Shown: piece by piece, positions 16,904 to 24,428 of the stretch
Layout: each line of letters opens with the position of its first letter
Numbering within the stretch: position 1 is the stretch's first letter
Assembly: GCA_902825865.1 (NCBI GenBank)
Contig: CADECX010000007.1
Coordinates: 31,262 to 95,261 of the forward strand
Source: an uncultured Alphaproteobacteria bacterium
Lineage (GTDB): Bacteria > Pseudomonadota > Alphaproteobacteria > Micropepsales > Micropepsaceae
Direction: 5' to 3'
DNA length: 64,000 nt
Program-made: the position numbers and the translations under genes
The notes under the pieces: model-generated
Seen by the model: only the letters and a program-made list of their open reading frames with translations
What the model was told of the DNA's origin: nothing
Database searches by the model: none

Positions 16904-16935
16904 TTCGATTACGCCGCGTCGCGGCGTAATCGAAT
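16903..16935. terminator. 15-bp perfect hairpin at the tRNA 3' end
   Basis: ATTCGATTACGCCGC, a 3-base loop, then its exact complement. It starts on the last base of the encoded CCA. There is no T-tract, so it could be an intrinsic terminator that relies on the stem, or a remnant of an integration junction; the former is favoured because no integrase is near. Confidence 0.55.
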
Positions 16936-17166
16936 GACAAGCGGCCCCGCACGACAGCGACTTGAGGGGGCCGCGCGTCAGGAAGTCCCGCTCAATCCAT
17001 CCGTGCTGGCTACGCGCCCGTTCCGGGCGCGTATGAATGCCAAGGGCCGATCGGCCGCACTAGCGTCAGCGTAGTGTGCGGCCGTGAATCGGCCCGCGGC
17101 AGAGGAAAGCCTAGACCTCTCTGAATAAGCGATCCGCGGGCGTTCGAATGCCAAGCCCGCCGGCCG

Positions 17167-17304
17167 CTAATCTTCTTCTTTTCTTATTTCCGTGATGACC
17201 GTCTTTTCGGTCACGACTTTTTCCGTCTTCGGGGCTTCCTGCTTCACCACGATGACATCCGGCGCCTTTGGCTCGTCTTCGGTAATGATGATCTCGTCGC
17301 CCAT
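17167..17304 (-). CDS. Small charged protein, 45 residues
   Basis: The gene encodes MGDEIIITEDEPKAPDVIVV and a Lys/Glu/Thr-rich tail. It is very acidic and basic in alternation, with no hydrophobic core, and may be disordered. It follows the small membrane protein gene at 17314-17481 with nine bases between them, so they are probably co-transcribed. GGAGGCG lies just before the ATG and supports the start. No family is recognised. Confidence 0.55.
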   Translation of the reverse strand: MGDEIIITEDEPKAPDVIVVKQEAPKTEKVVTEKTVITEIRKEED

Positions 17305-17313
17305 GAGCGCCTC

Positions 17314-17481
17314 CTATTTCGGCTGGGTGATGATGACGGCCTTGGGCGCGCCGCCGCTCTTGTAATTGTCCCACATGAAAAAGCCGACGATGCCGGCCAC
17401 CAGCATCACCGCGCCGAGAATGAAACCCAGAACGGCGCTGCCGCCGCTGCTGCCGCCGTCTTTGTTGATGATGACCGCCAT
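17314..17481 (-). CDS. Small membrane protein, 55 residues
   Basis: The protein starts MAVIINKDGGSSGGS, has one membrane helix (AVLGFILGAVMLVAGIVGFF, residues 17-36), and ends in a short basic tail SGGAPKAVIITQPK. GGAG precedes the ATG. It shares the VIxxxP-type tail motif with the downstream charged protein, which may point to joint function. The function is unknown. Confidence 0.6.
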   Translation of the reverse strand: MAVIINKDGGSSGGSAVLGFILGAVMLVAGIVGFFMWDNYKSGGAPKAVIITQPK

Positions 17482-17640
17482 GGCGAACTCCTATTTGTTT
17501 GCACCGCTGTCGCTACGGACCGCGGGTGCTCCTGTGCGTCCCTCTGCCAAGCCAACGCCGCCTGTCCTCTATGGTTCCGGTCTCGGTTGATGCGGCGGGT
17601 GCATGCAACCAATTGGAGCACCTGGCGTTGTCATGCGGCT

Positions 17641-17877
17641 ATGTTCAAAGCTTCGCTTCTTTCCGCTTTCCTCACCGCCTTGATCGTCTTTTCGACGGCG
17701 GCGCTGGCGCAGACGGTTCAATTGGTCCCACCGTCGCCGGGAACCATCGAAGATCCCAGAATCCCCGTGAAGCTCGTGGCTGACGGCCCGCCGCGCCCGC
17801 TGATCCGCATGGATGCGCCCGACAAGCCCAAGACGTTGGCCGCCATCCAGGACACATCCGCCGGCGCAGCCCGCTAG
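17641..17877 (+). CDS. Small secreted protein, 78 residues
   Basis: The signal peptide is MFKASLLSAFLTALIVFSTA, with cleavage after ALAQ. The mature part is Pro-rich (PPSPGTIEDPRIPVKLV) with no recognised domain. I chose the ATG at 17641 because it gives a canonical signal peptide; the frame is open further upstream. Its stop shares CTAG with the convergent PilZ gene. Confidence 0.55.
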   Translation: MFKASLLSAFLTALIVFSTAALAQTVQLVPPSPGTIEDPRIPVKLVADGPPRPLIRMDAPDKPKTLAAIQDTSAGAAR

Positions 17878-18230
17878 CTCGCCGCCTTGGCCAGCCACAA
17901 TTTCTTGAGATAAGCGAGCGCGGGGTCGGTGACGGCGGACAGATTCACCGTCGCCTTGAACGCGACGCCGACCTCGCCGCCCTTGTTCCATACGACCTTG
18001 CAGTCATAGGCGACGCGCTCGCGGATATTGATCAGGAAGAATTCCGACGGGACATGCGTTTGCCTTCCCGTCGCCACCCGCGCCCCGGTCTTGGAGATAT
18101 TGCGAATGGTGCAATCGAAACTGTAGGAGCCGTCGCCATAAGCGATGATGCCCGACAGCAGCACCCGGCTGCGCGGTGCTGGCCGGCGCTCTGCTTCCGG
18201 CGGCGGCCCTGAACCATCTGCAGCTGTCAT
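17874..18230 (-). CDS. PilZ-domain protein
   Basis: This 118-residue protein has a Pro/Arg-rich N-terminus (PEAERRPAPRSRVLLSG) that matches the PilZ RxxxR region, then DCTIRNISKTGARV, corresponding to the D/NxSxxG c-di-GMP motif (here NISKTG), and a conserved VGVAF. It probably binds cyclic di-GMP and acts as a small adaptor. I prefer the ATG at 18230, with GGAG six bases upstream, over a TTG at 18254. Confidence 0.75.
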   Translation of the reverse strand: MTAADGSGPPPEAERRPAPRSRVLLSGIIAYGDGSYSFDCTIRNISKTGARVATGRQTHVPSEFFLINIRERVAYDCKVVWNKGGEVGVAFKATVNLSAVTDPALAYLKKLWLAKAAS

Positions 18231-18415
18231 GCGCGGCTCCGCGGGCAGCGACAATGCAATCCGGCGCGTTCCGGCCGCGCTCTTTTCGTATTGGCCATGC
18301 CCCCCCGAATCGGCGCTCGATGACTATTTATCAGTCAGAATGGTTCTGACGTCCACATGGCAATTATTGAAATTTTACAAGATGTTCCAGATCGGCGTGG
18401 CAACCGCTGCCAGAG

Positions 18416-18670
18416 TTATCCGGCCGGCAATCCGGTCGGCAAAGCCAAGCCCTTTTGCCTGCGCCAGGCCAGCGCTTGATCGCCATCCCAACCCGCAGGC
18501 CAGGCGATGTCGCTGCCGTTGGAAAGAATTTTTGGTTCGGTAAAGCGGTGGCAATCGCAAAAGACATCGACATAGACATCGCCAGGATCTGCCGGCGGCA
18601 AAGCCGCGTCCTTGCGCATGCAACCGGGCTCGTGCGCGTCGATATCCCAATGGCGCAGTGGCGTTTCCAT
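18416..18670 (-). CDS. Hypothetical protein, 84 residues
   Basis: The small protein has four Cys residues (two as CDC) and segments VYVDVFCDCHRF and WPAGWDGDQALAWRRQKGLA. It is acidic and Trp-rich. It follows the 18676-18933 gene; an upstream TTG at 18679 would overlap that gene stop (TTGA), the usual sign of translational coupling. No family is recognised. Confidence 0.45.
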   Translation of the reverse strand: METPLRHWDIDAHEPGCMRKDAALPPADPGDVYVDVFCDCHRFTEPKILSNGSDIAWPAGWDGDQALAWRRQKGLALPTGLPAG

Positions 18671-18675
18671 GCCGG

Positions 18676-18933
18676 TCAATGTCCGTTCGGTTTCTTGCCG
18701 CCCGGAAAGGGGATCAGGTTGGGAAACAGCTCGTGCAGATCGTGGAGCTGGCTGTCATCGTCATAGATCAGCTGCGCGCGCCGCGTCTTGAGGTTGATCA
18801 GGACGTAACCGTTTTCGGCCGCCCTGATTTGAAAGTCCTCGGGCCGGGAATCCTTGTCCCACGCCTTGGCCCCGTCGATGCGGGCCATGATCTCTTTGTC
18901 GATATCCACGCCGGTGTTGATCCGTATACCCAT
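18676..18933 (-). CDS. Small protein, paralogue of 23982-24176
   Basis: This 85-residue protein includes DFQIRAAENGYVLINLKTRR followed by AQLIYDDD. A second gene at 23982-24176 encodes the same block (DFQLRVARKGAILVNLKTHR, then AELLFDEG), with the preceding 22 residues aligning without gaps. The two define a small family with alternating polar/hydrophobic beta strands. The ATG at 18933 fits that alignment; a TTG at 18960 is upstream. It is followed by the 84-residue gene. The function is unknown. Confidence 0.6.
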   Translation of the reverse strand: MGIRINTGVDIDKEIMARIDGAKAWDKDSRPEDFQIRAAENGYVLINLKTRRAQLIYDDDSQLHDLHELFPNLIPFPGGKKPNGH

Positions 18934-18990
18934 CAACAGGGTAACGAAGTTCCGCCGCAAGCGATCCGAGGGCGAAAAACCGGCGCGCCT

Positions 18991-19110
18991 TCAGCGCACC
19001 GTCTGCTGCGCCGCATGAACCGGAGAAACAGGCTCGGCATGGGCGTAACGGTAGTATCCGACCCCCGTCAGGATCAGGATGCACCACAGGATCACTTTTA
19101 TTGTCGCCAT
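18991..19110 (-). CDS. Very small membrane or secreted protein, 39 residues
   Basis: It starts MATIKVILWCILILTGVGYY, a clear membrane anchor, then a short polar tail with RYAHAEPVSP. The helix ends in AHA, so it could also be a cleaved signal peptide. It lies upstream of the 18676 gene on the same strand. Function unknown; the gene call rests on the hydrophobic profile only. Confidence 0.45.
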   Translation of the reverse strand: MATIKVILWCILILTGVGYYRYAHAEPVSPVHAAQQTVR

Positions 19111-19459
19111 ATTGCACCAGCCAGCACAGTGGCATCCTAGCGTGGGGAAGGTTTTCACCGCGCTTTTCGGTTCGCTACAATTTTAGGGTTTCGGCAAACG
19201 ATGCGAGATCGCAAGACCACCGTCCAAAAGCGCGGCGATAAAGGAAGAGCGATGTTGCGCACGGTGAACCGGACCGCCAGCCGAGCATGGCGAATACGTT
19301 ATTTCCAAACGGATATAACGAACTGAAAACGGCCTGTTCTTGTGTAAGCCCCGGTTACAAAAGGGCTTTGGGAACTTTCGAAAAGGCCGGGAATCCCGTA
19401 ACGGTACATTTCTTGCAGTTGTGTTAACCGTACTGTTGCTCGTTAACATTGGGAAAATC
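19111..19459. other. Intergenic region before PEP-CTERM gene 2
   Basis: About 350 bases without a convincing gene. A 41-codon plus-strand frame from 19201 has no ribosome site and basic, low-complexity content, and was not called. The part near 19402 holds a -24/-12 promoter-like element. Confidence 0.5.
19402..19417 (+). promoter_or_regulatory. Sigma-54 (-24/-12) promoter-like element, PEP-CTERM gene 2
   Basis: CGGTA, six bases (CATTTC), TTGCA keeps the essential GG and GC doublets at RpoN spacing, with one change in the -24 box. It lies about 43 bases before the ATG. Confidence 0.6.
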
Positions 19460-20536
19460 ATGAAACTCACATCCTGGCTGTGCCTTGCGGCGCCCGCGTT
19501 CGCCGCCGTCCTCGCAACCTCCGCCACCGCCGCGCCTCTTCCTGCGCCCAATTGCGGGCTTACGGCCGCCAACAACTGCCTGTATTTCGATGACTTCACG
19601 GTCTATTCGCTGGCCCTGCTGAACTTCCAGGCCGGCGCCGGCGATGTGAACGGCAACGATCCCTTCAAGGTCGACACCAACGGTACCGCGCTACAGAACG
19701 CGATCGTGGTCGCCACCGGCGTGAATGGTCAAGGCTCGGTAAACACCGACATCTCGGCGACCGGGATCGACCAGGCCCACGAAACTCCGACCGGCAATCT
19801 AGTCAACTTCCAGACCAGCTCCGCTAATGACGGCGCGGCCGGCGCCGGTATTGCCAACAACAGCACCGCGACCTGGGACATCAATGTCAACACGCTGAAC
19901 GCCTTCCTGGCCGGCGGTCAGCTGGAGTTCTATTTCAACCTGAACCAGACCAACAGCCAGCAGAGCACCTATCTGGAAACGCCCCAGGATGCGCTGGGCT
20001 GGATGGCCGTGACCTTGACCGACGCCAATGGCGCCAACCTCAAGACTTTCTGGCTCGATGGCGATGCCTGCACCGGCCCGGCCGGCGGCCGTTGCGATCC
20101 CGGCCAGTCCGTCTCGCAGAGCCAATTCAACGACGGCGGCAATGCCGACCTGCTGGGCGACCAGACTGCCGCGCACGACGAATGGGCCTATATCCATGGC
20201 GCGCTTTGCGTCGACCCCGCCGGCGCGGTGATTCACTTGGGCGCTTGCGGCCAGGGCGATCCCGCCAATGCTGAATCGGTCAACCAGAATCTCGGCGCCA
20301 ACGCCGCCGCCTTCGCGCTTGTCAGCGACCAGCTGAATTTCTGGCTGAACAGCGGCTTCTATGACGGCGGCAAGATGTCGGTCGATCTGCGCATGGCCGC
20401 GCTGACCAACGGCTATGAGCAGCTGCTGATCCTGGCCGGCCCCGCCACCCAGATCCCCGAGCCGGTCACCATCGGCCTGTTCGGCGCCGGCCTCATCGGT
20501 GTGGGTCTGCTCCGCCGCCGCCGCAAGAAGGCCTAA
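19460..20536 (+). CDS. PEP-CTERM sorting-domain protein, 358 residues
   Basis: The signal peptide (MKLTSWLCLAAPAFAAVLA) ends near residue 25. The mature part is rich in Asn, Gly and Asp, with the Cys residues paired in short segments (PNCGLTAANNC, DACTGPAGGRC), so disulfides are likely. The C-terminus is a PEP-CTERM signal: IPEP, VTIGLFGAGLIGVGLL, then RRRRKKA. It should be exported and processed by an exosortase located elsewhere. The frame runs upstream of 19460 but lacks a start that gives a signal peptide. Confidence 0.9.
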   Translation: MKLTSWLCLAAPAFAAVLATSATAAPLPAPNCGLTAANNCLYFDDFTVYSLALLNFQAGAGDVNGNDPFKVDTNGTALQNAIVVATGVNGQGSVNTDISATGIDQAHETPTGNLVNFQTSSANDGAAGAGIANNSTATWDINVNTLNAFLAGGQLEFYFNLNQTNSQQSTYLETPQDALGWMAVTLTDANGANLKTFWLDGDACTGPAGGRCDPGQSVSQSQFNDGGNADLLGDQTAAHDEWAYIHGALCVDPAGAVIHLGACGQGDPANAESVNQNLGANAAAFALVSDQLNFWLNSGFYDGGKMSVDLRMAALTNGYEQLLILAGPATQIPEPVTIGLFGAGLIGVGLLRRRRKKA

Positions 20537-20553
20537 TCAACCACTGGCGATCT

Positions 20554-20598
20554 AAAAGAAAAGGCCGCAGGTTCATCACCTGCGGCCTTTTTCTTTTG
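20554..20598 (+). terminator. Bidirectional terminator between PEP-CTERM and phosphofructokinase genes
   Basis: AAGGCCGCAGGT, a short loop, ACCTGCGGCCTT, flanked by AAAAGAA on one side and TTTCTTTT on the other. The convergent gene ends four bases later, so it serves both. Confidence 0.9.
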
Positions 20599-20601
20599 CA
20601 G

Positions 20602-21813
20602 CTAGCCTGGAATTTTCGCCACCGGATTGCGCCCAAGCCGGTAGGCCTGCGGCACATTTGATCCCAGCAAGGGCTTCAGATATTGGCGGAAGGCGTCGGT
20701 GACATCCGGCCCCTGGAGGAATTCGGGCGGCATGATGCGGGTCTTGCCCGCCACATCCTCCAGCGCGGAGAGCTCATAGCGCGCCGCATAACCGCCGCTC
20801 TCTGTGCGATGGATGGTGACGGTGCCGTCGCGCTTTTCCTGCATGGCATAGCGCACGCCCTGCTCGCCCGCCGCCCGGGCCTCGCGCTGATCCACATCCG
20901 AGACGCAGCCGATGAAGCTGCGCTGGACATAGCCGAATGTGTCGCCGCGCACCCGCTTGTAGCCCAGCCTGTCCTTGATGGTGTCGCCCAGCATGTCGGC
21001 CAGGGCGCCGCCGCCCAGCTGGACATTGCCATGGGCGTCCTTTTCCACCGTCTTGGCCAGAGTGGTGGCGATGGCCTGATGCTTGGCGTCGGCGATGCCT
21101 TCGGACACCGCCACCACACAGCGGCCGTGCTTTTCCATCACCCGCTTCACATCGCCAAGAAAGGCATCGGTATCGAAAACCTGCTCGGGCACATAGACCA
21201 GATGCGGGCCGTCGCTCGCGTCCGAACGCGCCAAGGCTGCGGCGGCGGTCAGGAAACCGGCATGGCGGCCCATCACCACCCCGATATAGACGCCGGGCAG
21301 CGAGATATTGTCGAGATTGGCGCCCATGAAGGCCTGGACCACGAAGCGCGCCGCCGAGGGAAAACCCGGCGTGTGGTCGTTGATGGTCAGGTCGTTGTCG
21401 ATGGTCTTGGGAATATGGATACAGCGCAGCGGATAGTTCGCCTCTTGCGCCGCCTGTGAAACGATACGCACCGTGTCGGCGCTGTCATTGCCGCCGATAT
21501 AGAAAAAGCCGGTGATGCCATGGGCGCGCACCGACTTGAAAATCTCCTGGCAATATTTGGCGTCCGGCTTGTCGCGGGTCGAGCCCAGGGCCGAGGACGG
21601 GGTCTGCGCCACCCGCTCCAGATTCTCCGCGCTTTCCCTGGTGAGATCGGCAAAGTTCTGATCGACGATGCCGCGCACCCCATGATAGGCGCCATAGACC
21701 GCGCCGATATTGGGAAATTTGCGCGCTTCCAGTACCACCCCGGCCAGGGACTGGTTGATCACGGCGGTGGGACCGCCGCCTTGGGCGACCAGGATCTTTG
21801 TGGAATCGGACAC
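20602..21813 (-). CDS. 6-phosphofructokinase, probably diphosphate-dependent
   Basis: This 403-residue enzyme phosphorylates fructose 6-phosphate in glycolysis. The P-loop-like GGGPT is at 12-16, IGGNDSADT at 106-114 and PKTIDND at 135-141, followed by GRHAGFLTAAAALA. Lys in PKTIDND and the residue after GG (Asn-Asp rather than Asp-Gly) are the features used to separate PPi-type from ATP-type enzymes, and both favour PPi here. It is longer than the 320-residue bacterial ATP-PfkA, as expected. It is monocistronic. Confidence 0.85.
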   Translation of the reverse strand: MSDSTKILVAQGGGPTAVINQSLAGVVLEARKFPNIGAVYGAYHGVRGIVDQNFADLTRESAENLERVAQTPSSALGSTRDKPDAKYCQEIFKSVRAHGITGFFYIGGNDSADTVRIVSQAAQEANYPLRCIHIPKTIDNDLTINDHTPGFPSAARFVVQAFMGANLDNISLPGVYIGVVMGRHAGFLTAAAALARSDASDGPHLVYVPEQVFDTDAFLGDVKRVMEKHGRCVVAVSEGIADAKHQAIATTLAKTVEKDAHGNVQLGGGALADMLGDTIKDRLGYKRVRGDTFGYVQRSFIGCVSDVDQREARAAGEQGVRYAMQEKRDGTVTIHRTESGGYAARYELSALEDVAGKTRIMPPEFLQGPDVTDAFRQYLKPLLGSNVPQAYRLGRNPVAKIPG

Positions 21814-21892
21814 TCTGTACCCCCATCAGAATTGAAGGGAGACTAGCAGCCGATGGCGTTCATGCCAGTTCTATATGGGTTGGGGGAGCCGG

Positions 21893-22105
21893 TTATAACA
21901 TCATCCGGCCGCCGTGACGGGCATTGAGCTTGTGGGCGAAACGCAGCTCGCCCTCGTCCGAAACCTGGTCGGCCATCTCGAAATAGCGTTCCGCCAGTTC
22001 CAGCCACAGGGCCTTCAAGCCCTCGGTCGGCGCCTCGGCGGCTTTTTCCTGGGCCATCAAGCCGCGCTGACGGTAAGCATCGGCATCCTACTGCGTCTCG
22101 ACCAT
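21893..22105 (-). pseudogene. Small gene with an in-frame amber codon, or a 54-residue protein from an internal start
   Basis: Reading from the ATG at 22105 gives MVETQ, then TAG (22088-22090), then DADAYRQRGLMAQEKAAEAP in the same frame, ending with LWLELAERYFEMADQV and a short tail. The DAxxYRxR and WLELAERY blocks resemble a common small alphaproteobacterial protein family, whose N-terminus usually lies just before that DAxxYR motif. Either the gene is interrupted by a nonsense codon, or translation starts at the ATG at 22057. The fall in conserved sequence begins before 22057, which favours interruption. Confidence 0.55.
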
Positions 22106-22226
22106 TGGGCCCCCAATCGGCTGTCCGGCTTAAAGAACGCACAGCGGCAGGAAAGTTTCCGCAATGGATGGAACGATTTTTTGCTGACACCGTTAACGGC
22201 CGGCGGAAACATTGGGCCTCCCCTTC

Positions 22227-22379
22227 ATGGCGGATACGAATTACGAGCGTGCCGAAAATAGCGGCGTGTTGAACATAGCCGTGGCGGCCGTGATGCTGAT
22301 CCTGGCCGGATTGAGTGTGATGGTCCTGGACGACAGCCTGGACATGATCGCCCCCGCCCAAGCCGTGCAACACCGCTAG
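22227..22379 (+). CDS. Small membrane protein, 50 residues
   Basis: The protein MADTNYERAENSGV continues into one clear membrane helix (LNIAVAAVMLILAGLSVMVL, residues 14-33) and an acidic C-terminus. It ends three bases before the zinc-ribbon gene start, so the two are probably co-transcribed. No family recognised. Confidence 0.55.
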   Translation: MADTNYERAENSGVLNIAVAAVMLILAGLSVMVLDDSLDMIAPAQAVQHR

Positions 22380-22382
22380 TCG

Positions 22383-22856
22383 ATGCTCTTTGTGCTGGAG
22401 ACCGGCTTTCAGGACGGCGCGCCCCTGAGCCTGGCGCAATTCCAAACGCGCTTTCCCGACGACGCCGCCTGCCTGGAAGCCATGCTGCTGCGCGACTTCG
22501 GCGGCACCACCTTCCCCTGCCCGCGCTGCCGCGTCACGGCGCGGTTTCATGCCATGACCAAGCGGCGCGCCTATGCCTGCCAGGCCTGCGGCCATCACAT
22601 CTATCCCTGCGCCGGCACGGTGCTGCACGGAACGCGCACGCCCCTGCCCCGCTGGTTCTTCGCCTTGCATCTGATGGCGGCTGAGCCCGCTTGCGCCGCG
22701 GCGGAGCTGGAGCGGCGCATCGGCTGCACCTACAAGACGGCGCTGCGCATGACGCGCGCCTTCCGCAAACTCAGCCTGGAAAAATCAGGCCCGCTGCCGC
22801 CTGCGCCGCAGCGCCGCCACGCCAACCAGGCCGGCGCCGAACAGCGACAGGCTTAG
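22383..22856 (+). CDS. Transposase zinc-ribbon domain protein, truncated remnant
   Basis: The first 110 residues match the zinc-ribbon/DNA-binding head of IS1595-type (ISXO2-like) transposases: the C-x2-C pairs FPCPRCRVTARFH and YACQACGHHIYPCAGTVLHG, then LPRWFFALHLMA. The catalytic DDE domain is absent. The last 24 codons overlap the convergent PEP-CTERM gene in antisense and have no homologous look, so the true C-terminus was probably lost and the frame runs into the neighbour. It could be a domesticated DNA-binding protein; the loss of the rest is clear. Confidence 0.7.
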   Translation: MLFVLETGFQDGAPLSLAQFQTRFPDDAACLEAMLLRDFGGTTFPCPRCRVTARFHAMTKRRAYACQACGHHIYPCAGTVLHGTRTPLPRWFFALHLMAAEPACAAAELERRIGCTYKTALRMTRAFRKLSLEKSGPLPPAPQRRHANQAGAEQRQA

Positions 22857-23372
22857 CGGCTCGGGCACTTGCAGGAAGCCGCGAATTTCACCGGCGGTGA
22901 AATTCTGGCTGTGCACATTGAGATAGGCCGTTCCCGCCTGAAGGCCGTTATACAGCAGCGTCTCGGCCGCGGCGATCGAGCCCGCGGCGGTGATGAAGCC
23001 GGCCCGGTAACTGCCGGCCAGGGTCATGTCGAAAATCTGGTCGTAGAAACCCGAGGTGCCTGTGGGAAAACCGGGAAAGGTCGGCGTGGTGGTGGCGACG
23101 CCGGCCGTCAGGGTTACGTCGAACGGCGTGGCGACGCAGCAATGAATATGCGCCGCGGTGGTGGGCGAGCTGAGGCCTTGGTAGCTCACAATCACGCGCA
23201 TGGTATGCGCGGTGGGGTCGAAGAAGACATTGGCCCAGCCGCTGGCGGTGGAGGCGTTCGCGGGAAACTCATTGGCCCCGCTGAGACCGGTCTTGAAGAA
23301 GACCGGCACCGCCTGGGCGCTGGTGGCCGTCATAAGGACAAGGGCCGACACGGCGGCGGGGATCCTGAGCAT
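22785..23372 (-). CDS. CHRD-domain protein with PEP-CTERM signal
   Basis: This 195-residue protein has a signal peptide ending SAQA near residue 21. A CHRD-like domain follows, with beta-strand blocks ANVFFDPTAHTMRVIVSYQG, AHIHCC and TAYLNVHSQNFTAGEIRG. The C-terminus is VPEP, LSLSLFGAGLVGVAAL, then RRRRQRA (PEP-CTERM). I start at 23372 to give the signal peptide. A -24/-12 element lies at 23438-23453. It overlaps a transposase remnant on the other strand by 72 bases. Confidence 0.88.
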   Translation of the reverse strand: MLRIPAAVSALVLMTATSAQAVPVFFKTGLSGANEFPANASTASGWANVFFDPTAHTMRVIVSYQGLSSPTTAAHIHCCVATPFDVTLTAGVATTTPTFPGFPTGTSGFYDQIFDMTLAGSYRAGFITAAGSIAAAETLLYNGLQAGTAYLNVHSQNFTAGEIRGFLQVPEPLSLSLFGAGLVGVAALRRRRQRA

Positions 23373-23437
23373 CGAGAACTCCCTGATTGGTTTTTGCACG
23401 CAAACCGGCCCCTCTCACGGGGTCTGGGATTTAACCA

Positions 23438-23453
23438 TGCATTAACTGTACCA
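23438..23453 (-). promoter_or_regulatory. Sigma-54 (-24/-12) promoter-like element, PEP-CTERM gene 3
   Basis: On the minus strand: TGGTA, six bases (CAGTTA), ATGCA. The GG and GC doublets and spacing match RpoN; two consensus positions differ. It lies about 66 bases before the ATG, a little further than in genes 1 and 2. Confidence 0.5.
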
Positions 23454-23568
23454 GGGGGCTTTCGATAATGTTTTCAAGGACCGTCCAGCCGTCCGTATGC
23501 GGATTTGTCAATTCCGCTTACAGATGTAGGCATAAATTGGCCAACTGTAGGTGCCGCGCGGGCTTTGC

Positions 23569-23841
23569 TCAGGGCGCCGTGCTTGCCGTGGCGGAGGTCG
23601 TTGCCGGGGGTGTGGGGGTGGCCGGATCGCCGTCGTCCGCAACCGCCAGGGCGATGCCGATGCCTATGGCGGCGGCGCCCATCACCAGCAGCGGGGCGGC
23701 CGGGTCCTGATCCTGGGCCTTTTTGAGACCGGCGGGCTTGCCCGGCGCCAGCGCCGCGTCGGGCGCGGCAAAGGCCGGCACAGTGGGGGCAGCTGCTGCG
23801 ATCACCAGGGACAAAAGCGGGGCAAGGGCAAGTTTGCGCAT
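23569..23841 (-). CDS. Small exported membrane protein, 90 residues
   Basis: The signal peptide (MRKLALAPLLSLVIAAAAPT, cleaved near AFAAP) is followed by a short linker and a second hydrophobic stretch (LLVMGAAAIGIGIALAVA). The C-terminus is Thr/Pro/Ser-rich with three Asp in a row. The start at 23841 was chosen for the signal peptide. No family recognised. Confidence 0.6.
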   Translation of the reverse strand: MRKLALAPLLSLVIAAAAPTVPAFAAPDAALAPGKPAGLKKAQDQDPAAPLLVMGAAAIGIGIALAVADDGDPATPTPPATTSATASTAP

Positions 23842-23981
23842 ACGGGCTCCTTCGGTTGGGGGTAAAGGGCCAACGTGAGGGGGCCGGTCGCGTTCCGGTT
23901 CCATCTCGCAATCGCGAAAGAATTAATCCCCATGCAATGCGCCGGAAAGACCGGAACTTGGAACCGGGTCGCGGGTCGCTG

Positions 23982-24176
23982 TTATTGCGCGATGCTGCTT
24001 TGCTCGAAGAAGGGATCTTCGCCTTCGTCGAACAGAAGTTCCGCGCGATGGGTTTTGAGATTGACGAGGATCGCGCCCTTGCGCGCCACGCGCAGCTGAA
24101 AGTCGGACACGCCGCTGGCATCGCCCACGCTTTGGGCTTGCCGGATATGAGAAGCGATTTGTTGCGTCAGACTCAT
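23982..24176 (-). CDS. Small protein, paralogue of 18676-18933
   Basis: This 64-residue protein contains DFQLRVARKGAILVNLKTHR followed by AELLFDEG. It matches the paralogue at 18676-18933 along 40 residues, without gaps from its second residue. The ATG at 24176 is supported by that alignment; the longer frame upstream crosses the terminator at 24259 and is not expected. Like its paralogue, it lies close to a PEP-CTERM gene. Function unknown. Confidence 0.6.
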   Translation of the reverse strand: MSLTQQIASHIRQAQSVGDASGVSDFQLRVARKGAILVNLKTHRAELLFDEGEDPFFEQSSIAQ

Positions 24177-24250
24177 GGCCGACCAAAAGTTAACGGCGGG
24201 TCTTGTCCTCCCGAGAGGGAGTCGTGTCAATGAGTCGTGAAACAGGCGGC

Positions 24251-24290
24251 ACAAAAAAAGAACCCCGCTGCATTCATGCAACGGGGTTCT
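24251..24290 (-). terminator. Rho-independent terminator (minus strand)
   Basis: AGAACCCCG / CGGGGTTCT stem with a further inner helix TGCAT/ATGCA; on the minus strand it is followed by seven T. It ends the putative small RNA unit and lies about 75 bases upstream of the 23982-24176 start. Confidence 0.85.
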
Positions 24291-24428
24291 GAAGCCAAAA
24301 GGCTTTCTCATCCAGTCCTGGGACCGGACGGTTGATGCGGACGAACGTCCGCGTTCACTGTCAACAATGTCTAGAAAGGCCAAACCGGCGCCTGGCGCCT
24401 GATGCTTGACCCTGGCTCGCGGCTAACG

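Noticed and set aside
16829..17166. Genomic island starting at tRNA-Thr
   Set aside because: No integrase, no second copy of the tRNA 3' end, and no clear change in base composition beyond the hairpin.
19201..19326. 41-codon plus-strand frame before PEP-CTERM gene 2
   Set aside because: No ribosome site, basic low-complexity content, and it overlaps the region expected to hold the promoter.
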